The position numbers and the translations under genes are program-made. Below the pieces are notes generated by a model, which worked only from the letters and a program-made list of their open reading frames with translations, was not told the DNA's origin and ran no database searches. From NCBI GenBank assembly GCA_023426435.1, contig JAFAAS010000170.1, positions 1 to 25,518 of the forward strand: a stretch of DNA of 25,518 bases. Reading direction: 5' to 3'. This document shows positions 1 through 6,382 of this stretch, in pieces. Within the stretch, counting starts at the first letter, position 1, and each line of letters begins with the position of its first letter. The DNA comes from Verrucomicrobiota bacterium (GTDB lineage: Bacteria > Verrucomicrobiota > Verrucomicrobiia > Opitutales > Opitutaceae).

Positions 1-53
1 CTCCCGCACTCCGCCCTTGCGCACCAACGACCTCGGCGCATCTTCACCGCCGC

Positions 54-356
54 ATGTCGCACACAACCCCTCCGTCCAACGACGTGGTGCACAGTGAGTC
101 GTTTTTGCATTCGCTCATGCGCCGGCAACTCCGCCTCTCGATCGCCTGCGCCGCCGCCTTCCTCGTCGCCCTCCTCGGCCTACCCCTCCTGAACTACTTC
201 GCGCCCGACCTCATGGCCACGCGCGTCGCCGGCTTCACGCTCTCCTGGCTGATCCTCGGCGTCCTCTTTTTCCCCCTCGTCTGGATCATCTCCTACATCT
301 TCATCAAGCGCTCCATCGCGCTTGAGGAAGACGAAGTGAAATCCGTCCAACGCTAA
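54..356 (+). CDS. DUF485-type small membrane protein, partner of the symporter
   Basis: A 100-residue protein with two predicted membrane helices (about residues 29-49 and 60-84), a polar N-terminus and a charged C-terminal tail. This size and topology fit the DUF485 (YjcH-like) family, which is commonly encoded directly upstream of acetate/solute symporters. The next gene is exactly such a symporter, 18 bases downstream on the same strand, so the pair is probably one operon. The family's role is not well defined; a helper for the transporter is inference. The start at 54 is the only convenient ATG and has no Shine-Dalgarno. The assignment rests on topology and context, since no diagnostic motif is obvious. 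Confidence 0.75.
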   Translation: MSHTTPPSNDVVHSESFLHSLMRRQLRLSIACAAAFLVALLGLPLLNYFAPDLMATRVAGFTLSWLILGVLFFPLVWIISYIFIKRSIALEEDEVKSVQR

Positions 357-374
357 CCTCTTCCAGACGCCCCC

Positions 375-2252
375 ATGCCTTCCCTTCCCCTCGCCCTCAG
401 CTCTCAACTCTCATCCCTCCACTCTCAACTTCCCCTCGCCTTCCTCGACAACGTCGACCCGTGGATCTTCGCCTTCTCGTTCATCACGGTCGTCGTCACG
501 ATCGGGATGGGCTTTTGGTCCGCGAAAAAAGCCAAGACCGCCTCTGACTTCTTCGTCGCCGGCCGCTCCGTCTCCGTCGGCTGGAACGCCTCCGCCATCT
601 CCGGCGAATACCTTTCCGCCGCTTCTTTCATGGGCGTCGCCGGCATGGTCATGTCCCAAGGCTATGACGCCCTCTGGTATCCCGTGTGCTACGCCTGTGG
701 ATACCTTTTCCTCCTGCTCTTCATCGCCGGCCCGCTCCGCCGCTTCGGCGCCTACACCATTCCCGACTTCGCCGAGGGCCGCTACGACTCGCCTCTCTTC
801 CGCAAAATCGCCGTCTGCTTCGTTCTCTTCATCGGCTTCTTCTACACGATGCCGCAAATGAAGGGCGCCGGCGTCACCCTCGCCTACATTTTCCCCGGCA
901 TGCCCTACTGGGCCGGCGTCGTTCTCGTCGGCGCCGTCATCACCTTCAACGTCGCGATCGGCGGCATGAAGGGCATCACGCTCGTCCAAGCCTTCCAATA
1001 TTGGATGAAGATGTTCGCGATCAGCGTCCCGATCTTCGTCCTCCTCTCCGTTTACGGTTTCTACAACCACCAGCTCTCGCTCAACACCGCCCCCGGCGAA
1101 CAACCGGCCGCGATCGTCGCTCCGGCCAACATTGCCGACGACGCCGTCACCACGCGCCAACCTCTCCCCGACAAAGCCCCCCGCGACGAAACCTGGATCG
1201 CTCCTTTCGGCCCGCTCACCACCAAAGCCGTCAACGCCGCCGCCGCCATCCTCCCGGCCGAGGAACGCGCCGCCTACATCGCCGAGCACCAAAAACCCTA
1301 CTCCCTCCTCTACACGTATTCGCTGATCATCGCGCTGGTCTGCGGCACCGCCGGACTCCCACACATCCTCGTCCGCTTCTACACCAATCCCGACGGCGCC
1401 GCCGCCAAGCGCACCACGATGTGGGTCATGATCCTCATCGGCATCTTCTACGTTTTCCCGCCCGTCTTCGGCGTCATCGGACGCAACTTCATGCCCGAGC
1501 TCTACGCCGGCGTCGGCGCCAAAGGCACCGACAAAGTCGTCCTCGAACTCCCCACCATCCTCGGCGCCAAATACGGCGTCCTCGGCTCGATCCTCAGCGG
1601 CATCACCTGCGCCGGCGCCTTCGCCGCGTTCATGAGCACATTCTCCGGCCTGCTCGTTTCCATGACCGGCGCGCTCGCGCACGACGTCTATGGCCGCATG
1701 CTCCGCCCCAATGCCCGCCAAGGCGAAAAACTCATCGCCTTCAAAGTCGCCGCCGTCCTCATCGGCGCCGTCGCGATCACGCTCGGCTGCTTCGTCGAGT
1801 ATCTGGAAATCAACTTCATGGTCGGCCAGGCCTTCGCCATCGCCGCCGCCAGCTATTTCCCGCTGCTCTTCATGAGCGTCTGGTGGCGCGGCATGACCAT
1901 GAAAGGCGCCGCCACCGGCATGCTCACCGGCGGCCTCCTCGCCCTCGCCGCCGCCGCGCTCACGAACTTCTCCACCCTCGCCCTCGACAAGGGCCCCATG
2001 GGCAAAGTCTTCGCCGCCTTCGCGCCGCTCAACGACTTCTGGGCGCACCACCCGCTGCTCCGCATCCTCGCCGAACAACCCGCCATCTGGGCCGTTCCGC
2101 TCGCGATCGTCCTCATGATCGTCGTCTCGAAACTCACCTCCCAACAAGTCCCCTCCGATGTCCGCATGAAAATGCTGGTCCTGCACGCCCCCGAAAAACT
2201 CGGCCTCAAGCAGGAATACATCCAGGAGCAATCCGCCGTCGGCGGACATTGA
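375..2252 (+). CDS. Sodium:solute symporter family protein, ActP-like (probably monocarboxylate/acetate uptake)
   Basis: A 625-residue inner-membrane transporter of the SSS family, expected to move a small carboxylate together with sodium or a proton. After a short N-terminal stretch the first helix is followed by the SSS signature region around residues 50-75 (KTASDFFVAGRSVSVGWNA, then SGEYLSAASFMG), very close to bacterial acetate permeases. Later helices carry the typical GTAGLPHILVRFYT segment at about 325-340. Between these lies a long polar stretch, about residues 230-310, rich in Ala, Pro and charged residues; it is longer than I expect from E. coli ActP. The upstream DUF485-type gene supports the ActP-like assignment. 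Substrate is inferred from family resemblance only. Confidence 0.85.
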   Translation: MPSLPLALSSQLSSLHSQLPLAFLDNVDPWIFAFSFITVVVTIGMGFWSAKKAKTASDFFVAGRSVSVGWNASAISGEYLSAASFMGVAGMVMSQGYDALWYPVCYACGYLFLLLFIAGPLRRFGAYTIPDFAEGRYDSPLFRKIAVCFVLFIGFFYTMPQMKGAGVTLAYIFPGMPYWAGVVLVGAVITFNVAIGGMKGITLVQAFQYWMKMFAISVPIFVLLSVYGFYNHQLSLNTAPGEQPAAIVAPANIADDAVTTRQPLPDKAPRDETWIAPFGPLTTKAVNAAAAILPAEERAAYIAEHQKPYSLLYTYSLIIALVCGTAGLPHILVRFYTNPDGAAAKRTTMWVMILIGIFYVFPPVFGVIGRNFMPELYAGVGAKGTDKVVLELPTILGAKYGVLGSILSGITCAGAFAAFMSTFSGLLVSMTGALAHDVYGRMLRPNARQGEKLIAFKVAAVLIGAVAITLGCFVEYLEINFMVGQAFAIAAASYFPLLFMSVWWRGMTMKGAATGMLTGGLLALAAAALTNFSTLALDKGPMGKVFAAFAPLNDFWAHHPLLRILAEQPAIWAVPLAIVLMIVVSKLTSQQVPSDVRMKMLVLHAPEKLGLKQEYIQEQSAVGGH

Positions 2253-2255
2253 GGA

Positions 2256-2360
2256 AAGATCCAAGCTCCAGAGAACCCCCAAATCTCAAGCCCCAACCGC
2301 TTGAGTGGGAACTCGGTCTTTGAAGTTTGGAAGTTCTCTGGAGCTTGGTGCTTGGATCTT
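2256..2360. repeat. Long intergenic inverted repeat
   Basis: The left arm at 2256-2276 reads AAGATCCAAGCTCCAGAGAA plus C. The right arm at 2333-2360 is its reverse complement, with 16 perfect pairs (2261-2276 against 2333-2348). A 7-base insertion (TGCTTGG) then interrupts the right arm before the last bases pair. A second nested hairpin lies inside (CTCAAGC 2285-2291 with GCTTGAG 2299-2305). The element is AT-richer than the flanking genes and lies between the convergent symporter and gpsA genes. Its symmetry suggests a REP/MITE-like element or a strong transcript hairpin. Copy number elsewhere is unknown. Confidence 0.8.
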
Positions 2361-2367
2361 GGATCTT

Positions 2368-2390
2368 CCACCGCCGCTCCGCGGCGGTGG
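2368..2390. terminator. Perfect GC-rich hairpin abutting the gpsA stop codon
   Basis: CCACCGCCGC (2368-2377) and GCGGCGGTGG (2381-2390) form a perfect 10-bp stem with a 3-base loop. It begins immediately after the gpsA stop on the minus strand and lies 115 bases past the symporter stop on the plus strand. There is no clean U-run on either side, so it may be a bidirectional 3'-end structure rather than a classical intrinsic terminator. Confidence 0.55.
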
Positions 2391-3386
2391 TCACTCGCTC
2401 TTCAACCCCCGCGTCATCAGCGCCCGCAGCGCCTCCGCCGGCTGCTTGCCCTCGAATAAGATCGCATGCGTCTGCGCCAAAATAGGCGCGTCGATCCCTT
2501 GCTGCACGCACAACTCGTGAAACGACTTCGTGGTCTTGTAGCCTTCCACGACACTTTTGCGCCCCTTCAACAACTCCGCGACCGCCTCCCCGCGGCCGAC
2601 CTGTTCGCCGAAGTCCCGGTTGCGACTCCATGAGCCGTGACACGTCGCCACGAGATCCCCGAATCCGCTCAATCCATAAAACGTCTCCGCCCGCGCCCCG
2701 AGCCGCACGCCCACGCGCACCATCTCCGCCAGCGCCCGCGTCAGCAGCGCCGCCCGCGTGTTATCCCCGAGCTTCAATCCATCCGAGCAACCCGCCGCAA
2801 TCGCATACACATTCTTCAAACACCCACCGATCTCCACGCCCGCCAGATCGTCGCTCGTATAAACCCGCAACGTCGGCCCGCTCAACGCCGCCTGCACCTC
2901 CTGCGCCGTCGCACCCACGTCCGTTACGCCGAGCACCATCGCCGCCGGTAATCCCCGCGCCACCTCCGCCGCATTCGTCGGCCCCGTCAACGAACCCGCG
3001 ATCGGTTTTTTGAATACATCGCCGATCACTTCCGACGGACGCAGATGCGTCCCAAGTTCCAACCCCTTCGCCAGACTCGCCACGAGTTTGACGCTTTGTC
3101 CCTTCAACGCATCGCACACCCGCACACAGGTTTCTCTTAACGCCTGCGACGGACACGCCAGCAACACCACCTCCACCCCCGCCAGCGCCTTCTCCAAATC
3201 CGCCTCCACGCGCAAACCGTCCGGCAACGAAACTCCCGGCAAGTAATCCTCATTCTCCCGCATCACGCCGAGCTTCACCATCTGCTCCGCCCGCCGCGGC
3301 GCGAGCGTCACTTCCTGCCCGAGCCGCGCCAGATGCACCGCAAACGCGGTCCCCCAAGCCCCGGCTCCAACAACAACAAACCTCAT
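2391..3386 (-). CDS. gpsA: Glycerol-3-phosphate dehydrogenase [NAD(P)+]
   Basis: Reduces dihydroxyacetone phosphate to sn-glycerol 3-phosphate, the backbone for phospholipids, in the cytoplasm. The 331-residue length is normal for GpsA. The N-terminal Rossmann loop GAGAWGTAF is at residues 7-15. AKGLE at 106-110 and LKNVYAIAAG at 190-199 contain the conserved lysines (Lys107, Lys191; the second is the catalytic one in the family). GLSGFGDLVATC at 238-249 is another family signature. The frame stays open upstream, but ATG 3386 is chosen because the Rossmann strand begins at once (MRFVVVGAG). This is the only gene in the window with a plausible GGAG before its start, only two bases from the ATG. 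lysA lies upstream on the same strand beyond an inverted repeat, so co-transcription is uncertain. Confidence 0.96.
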   Translation of the reverse strand: MRFVVVGAGAWGTAFAVHLARLGQEVTLAPRRAEQMVKLGVMRENEDYLPGVSLPDGLRVEADLEKALAGVEVVLLACPSQALRETCVRVCDALKGQSVKLVASLAKGLELGTHLRPSEVIGDVFKKPIAGSLTGPTNAAEVARGLPAAMVLGVTDVGATAQEVQAALSGPTLRVYTSDDLAGVEIGGCLKNVYAIAAGCSDGLKLGDNTRAALLTRALAEMVRVGVRLGARAETFYGLSGFGDLVATCHGSWSRNRDFGEQVGRGEAVAELLKGRKSVVEGYKTTKSFHELCVQQGIDAPILAQTHAILFEGKQPAEALRALMTRGLKSE

Positions 3387-3447
3387 GGCTCCACCACTAA
3401 CCACGATTGGGGAAGAGGAGCACGGATTTTCTTGCTCCAAACATCGT

Positions 3448-3515
3448 CCCGCGAACCACGCCAAACACCCGAAAGCGCCCGTGCGTCTTTCGCGTCTGTT
3501 CGCGTGTTTCGCGGG
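3448..3515. repeat. Imperfect inverted repeat with CGCGAA-rich arms, between lysA and gpsA
   Basis: The left arm begins CCCGCGAACCACGCC at 3448. The right arm TTCGCGTGTTTCGCGGG at 3499-3515 is complementary with about two mismatches. The right arm shares 14 of 16 aligned bases with the right arm of the repeat at 5205-5318 (TTCGCGTCCTTCGCGG), so both belong to one family. The element sits between the lysA stop (3532) and the gpsA start (3386). Confidence 0.65.
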
Positions 3516-3531
3516 CCAATTCGCCGCCTCC

Positions 3532-4836
3532 TCACTTCAAAAACGCCGGCACTTTCTCCCCCGCGATCATCTGCTCGAAGGTCTCGCGCGCATGGATCAG
3601 TTCGAAACTGCTCCCTTGCACCAACACCTCCGCCGCCAGGCCACGCGCGTTGTAGCGATTCGCCATCGCATAGCCATACGCCCCCGCGCTCATGAACGCC
3701 ACCAGCTCGCCTTCTCCAACTTCCTGAATCTGCCGGTCCTTCGCGAAACAATCCCCGCTCTCGCAAATCGGCCCGACCACGTCCGCCACCAGCGCCCGCC
3801 GCGACGAATCGCGATGCAGCGGCACAATCTCGTGATAGCTGTCATACATCGCCGGACGCACCAGATCGTTCATCGCCGCATCGACGATGAGGAAGTTCTT
3901 GTTCGCTCCGCGCTTCAAATGCTCCACGCGCGCCAGCAACACACCCGCGTTGCCCACCATGAAGCGCCCATGCTCGAGCAGAATTTTCAACCCCAACGGC
4001 GCCAGCAACGGCGTCAACGCCTCGCCATACGTGTCCGGCGTCAACGGCCGCTGATCCGCCGGCAACGCATCCCACCACGCCTGTTGCCCGCTCGCCAAGG
4101 CATCCTTGTAAACGATGCCCATCCCGCCGCCGATCGAGTAATACGAAATCCCATACGTCGCCTTCAGCTCCGCCACAAAGGGCACCAGCTTCTTCACCGC
4201 CTCCACAAAGGGCCCGACCGAGGTCAGCTGCGACCCGATGTGCATCTGCACCCCTTTGATGTGAATGTTCTTCAGCTTCGCCGCCGCCTCATACGCCGCC
4301 GCCGCCGCCTTCAAGGGAATGCCGAACTTGTTGTCGCTCTTCCCCGTCGTGATCTTCGCATGCGTGTGCGCATCGACGTCCGGATTCACCCGGATCGCGA
4401 TCGGCGCCTTCACCCCCAGCGTGCCCGCCACGTGATTGATCCGCGCCAGCTCCGGCTCGCTCTCCACGTGAAACGCGAAAATCCCATTCTCCAACGCCAG
4501 CTTGATCTCCGCCTCCGTCTTCCCCACGCCCGCGAACACACTCGTCTTCACATCCCCGCCCGCCGCAATCACGCGCCGGATCTCCCCGCCACTCACCAAA
4601 TCGAACCCCGCACCGAGATTCGAAAACAACCGCAGGATCGCCAAGTTCGAATTCGCCTTCATCGCATAGCAGATCTGCAGGTCCAGCCCGCTCAGACTCT
4701 GCTTCAATCGAGAAAAATGATCCGAAATCGTCGATGCGCTGTAGACATATGTCGGAGTGCCGTAGAGCTTGGCGACAGCGGCGAGGTCAACCGACTCGCA
4801 ATGCAGATCTGAACCAGAATAGCGGAAGTGGTGCAT
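3532..4836 (-). CDS. lysA: Diaminopimelate decarboxylase
   Basis: PLP-dependent fold-III enzyme that decarboxylates meso-diaminopimelate to L-lysine, the last step of lysine biosynthesis. It is 434 residues from ATG 4836. The PLP lysine is Lys60 in YAMKAN. The phosphate-binding glycine-rich loop SIGGGMG is at 234-240. EHGR at 288-291 takes the place of the usual EPGR, and the catalytic cysteine region GPICESGD is at 355-362. The frame is open 110 codons further upstream, but that part is arginine-rich low-complexity sequence with no family resemblance. MHHFRYSGSDLHCE is a good LysA N-terminus. No Shine-Dalgarno precedes it. The small ORF at 4931 diverges from it, so the 94-base gap probably holds promoters in both directions. 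Confidence 0.96.
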   Translation of the reverse strand: MHHFRYSGSDLHCESVDLAAVAKLYGTPTYVYSASTISDHFSRLKQSLSGLDLQICYAMKANSNLAILRLFSNLGAGFDLVSGGEIRRVIAAGGDVKTSVFAGVGKTEAEIKLALENGIFAFHVESEPELARINHVAGTLGVKAPIAIRVNPDVDAHTHAKITTGKSDNKFGIPLKAAAAAYEAAAKLKNIHIKGVQMHIGSQLTSVGPFVEAVKKLVPFVAELKATYGISYYSIGGGMGIVYKDALASGQQAWWDALPADQRPLTPDTYGEALTPLLAPLGLKILLEHGRFMVGNAGVLLARVEHLKRGANKNFLIVDAAMNDLVRPAMYDSYHEIVPLHRDSSRRALVADVVGPICESGDCFAKDRQIQEVGEGELVAFMSAGAYGYAMANRYNARGLAAEVLVQGSSFELIHARETFEQMIAGEKVPAFLK

Positions 4837-4930
4837 GGAGGACTGGGAAAAAAGACGTGAAATACGACCGTAGCTAAAAATCTCTTGAAGAAACGAACTC
4901 AATCTTCCGACAACTAACACAATCACCCCT

Positions 4931-5185
4931 GTGCTGCGCTTCCTGATCAATCTCTGCCGCCGTCCCGCGATCCGCTTCGGACTCGCCCGCGATCCTCGCA
5001 GCCCCCACCGCAACACCCGCTTCGCCAGCTTCCTCGCCGAGAGCAATCGCTCCCCGCGCGATTTCGACCGCCACGACGCCCTCGTCCGCGGCCGCACCCT
5101 TTTCCGCCGCGCCTTGCTCCTTCTCTCCGGCGGCGGCGCCCTTTGGTTCGCCCTCGAAAGCGCCAAAGCCCTCTCGGTATTCTAA
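4931..5185 (+). CDS. Small hypothetical protein, 84 residues, GTG start
   Basis: Not recognised as any family. The frame starts at GTG 4931 and runs to TAA 5185. Nearly every third codon position is C or G, the same bias as the surrounding real genes, and the competing antisense frames are low-complexity. The protein is basic in its first two thirds (many Arg, with a RSPRDFDRHD segment) and ends in one hydrophobic segment, about residues 60-82, so it could be a small tail-anchored membrane protein. It diverges from lysA. There is no Shine-Dalgarno and no upstream ATG in frame. Without this gene the stretch 4837-5445 would be an unexplained 609-base gap, which mildly favours it being real. Confidence 0.5.
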   Translation: MLRFLINLCRRPAIRFGLARDPRSPHRNTRFASFLAESNRSPRDFDRHDALVRGRTLFRRALLLLSGGGALWFALESAKALSVF

Positions 5186-5204
5186 GCCGAAACGATTCAG
5201 TCAA

Positions 5205-5318
5205 AACCGCGAAGCACGCGAAGTTCAGAAGAGAGAGTGATGCTGTGGGTCCGGTGAGGCCCGACCGGCTGATGAAAACTGCCCTCGCCCTTAGCGCCTC
5301 TTCGCGTCCTTCGCGGTT
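5205..5318. repeat. Inverted repeat, 19-base arms, in the gap 5186-5445
   Basis: AACCGCGAAGCACGCGAAG (5205-5223) and CTTCGCGTCCTTCGCGGTT (5300-5318) pair over 19 bases with a single mismatch. About 76 bases separate them, including a GTCCGGTGAGGCCCGACCGG segment that can form its own short hairpin. The family is the same as the repeat at 3448-3515. The rest of the 260-base gap to the next gene shows no convincing ORF or RNA gene. Confidence 0.75.
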
Positions 5319-5445
5319 CAATTTCATGGATGCGGCCAAGTAGGCGAACCCGCGTTTCCCCATCTCTCGGAGCTCCCGGCGACCCGCTTCGAAGCGTCCG
5401 CAGCCTTGCAGTTTCCACGCGCATTGCCATTCGCTCTTCCCGCGC

Positions 5446-5922
5446 ATGAATACCCTCCGTCGCTGCCTGCCTCTCTTCGTCCTCCCCTTTCTTTTCTTCG
5501 CCGGCTGCAGCACGCCGCGCCCCAGCGAAATCATCGTCACGCTCGTCGACATCCGCCCCACCAGTGCCACCGTTCTCGAAAGCACCGCCGTTCTCACGCT
5601 CCGCCTCACCAGCGAAAACATCGCCCCGCTCGGCTTCTCCGGCTCGTCGCACAAACTTTATCTCAACGGAGATTTCGTCGGCCGCGCCGTCAGCGACGAA
5701 CCTTTCGGCATCCCGCCGCTCAACTCCGTCACCCGCGAGGTGACCGTGCACATCGAAAACCTCTCGCTCCTGCGCCAGCTCATCGCCGTGCGCAACACCC
5801 AGACCGCTTCCTACCGCCTCGACAACGTCCTCTACCAGACGATCTACGAGGAGAAGAGCGAGATGAAGTCCCGGTCCCAGGGCTCCATCGACCTGCGCAG
5901 CTTCTCCAGCCTCGCTCCCTAA
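5446..5922 (+). CDS. Putative lipoprotein with a LEA/WHy-type beta-sandwich domain
   Basis: A 158-residue secreted protein. Residues 1-20 form a lipoprotein signal (basic MNTLRR, hydrophobic core) ending in the lipobox FAGC with lipidated Cys21. The mature part, about 27-140, alternates strands of the kind seen in LEA14/WHy proteins: a VTLVDIRPTSATVLESTA segment, then LTLRLTSENIAPLGFSG, then a glycine- and proline-containing turn and ...VTREVTVHIENLS. The domain's cellular role is not established; it is often linked to envelope or stress functions. It stands alone on its strand, with a repeat-bearing gap before it and a small membrane-protein gene convergent after it. The fold assignment is moderate; the lipoprotein call is firm. 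Confidence 0.8.
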   Translation: MNTLRRCLPLFVLPFLFFAGCSTPRPSEIIVTLVDIRPTSATVLESTAVLTLRLTSENIAPLGFSGSSHKLYLNGDFVGRAVSDEPFGIPPLNSVTREVTVHIENLSLLRQLIAVRNTQTASYRLDNVLYQTIYEEKSEMKSRSQGSIDLRSFSSLAP

Positions 5923-5939
5923 GGTAGGGCGAACCGTCC

Positions 5940-5959
5940 CCGGTGAGCCGCTCCACCGG
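5940..5959. repeat. Short palindrome downstream of the lipoprotein gene
   Basis: CCGGTG (5940-5945) and CACCGG (5954-5959) form a 6-bp stem with an 8-base loop, just after the lipoprotein stop codon. There is no U-run, so it is at best a weak 3'-end structure. Confidence 0.3.
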
Positions 5960-5995
5960 AGCCTTCAACCCCAACTTCCTTCCCATCGCCTCGCG

Positions 5996-6032
5996 AAAAA
6001 AGCGGCCCCCGCCTCCAGGCAGAAACCGCTTT
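5996..6032 (-). terminator. Intrinsic terminator of the 68-residue membrane-protein gene
   Basis: Read on the minus strand, AAAGCGG (6032-6026) pairs with CCGCTTT (6005-5999). The stem continues directly into a run of six U (5996-6001). A smaller inner GCCT/AGGC pairing tightens the loop. It lies 21 bases past the stop at 6054, the standard architecture of a rho-independent terminator. Confidence 0.75.
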
Positions 6033-6053
6033 CCAGTGCTCACCAGCGGCTAA

Positions 6054-6260
6054 TCACACCGCCAGCGGAAGCGCAGATCGTTTCGCCGGCGCACTCACGC
6101 TCGCTCGGGCCACCAGCGGACGTCGCTGGCGATAATCCGCCGTGAGGATGCTCGCCACGCCCAGCGTGAGCAGCATCGACATCGCGAACTCGAAATTGAC
6201 CGGCGAGAACACAAACGCGACAAGCGCGGCAACGAAGGCAACAAGAGGAAGAGTTTTCAT
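6054..6260 (-). CDS. Small membrane protein, 68 residues, unknown function
   Basis: Not recognised as a characterised family. Two hydrophobic segments (about residues 4-18 and 25-40) are followed by a basic, Arg/Ala-rich tail starting at DYRQRRPL, so it should be a small inner-membrane hairpin protein. A second reading treats residues 1-20 as a signal peptide. Support for it being real comes from normal codon bias, an ATG with a sensible hydrophobic N-terminus and a dedicated intrinsic terminator immediately downstream. It diverges from the AbgT-family gene; the 122-base gap must hold the promoters of both. Confidence 0.7.
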   Translation of the reverse strand: MKTLPLVAFVAALVAFVFSPVNFEFAMSMLLTLGVASILTADYRQRRPLVARASVSAPAKRSALPLAV

Positions 6261-6382
6261 CGATTTGAAGAAGTTGATGTCTCGATAACACGTCGCTTCG
6301 CGAAAAGTTACACGGCACCCGCACCGCTCTTCTCTTCGCTTGGTTTGACGCCCCTCTCGCGCTCCATTCCTAGTCTTTCGCG

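Noticed and set aside
411..2323. Long overlapping frames on both strands across the symporter gene
   Set aside because: The sense frame encodes a clear SSS transporter; the alternatives are Gly/Glu/Asp- or Arg/His-rich shadows.
4837..5166. N-terminal extension of lysA by 110 codons
   Set aside because: The extension is arginine-rich without family similarity and overlaps the divergent small gene; the LysA N-terminus starts at MHHFRYSG.
6325..6382. TTGACG plus a TAGTCT close to the abgT-family start as a promoter
   Set aside because: The spacer is about 20 bases and the -10 is poor. Without transcription start data I would not call it.
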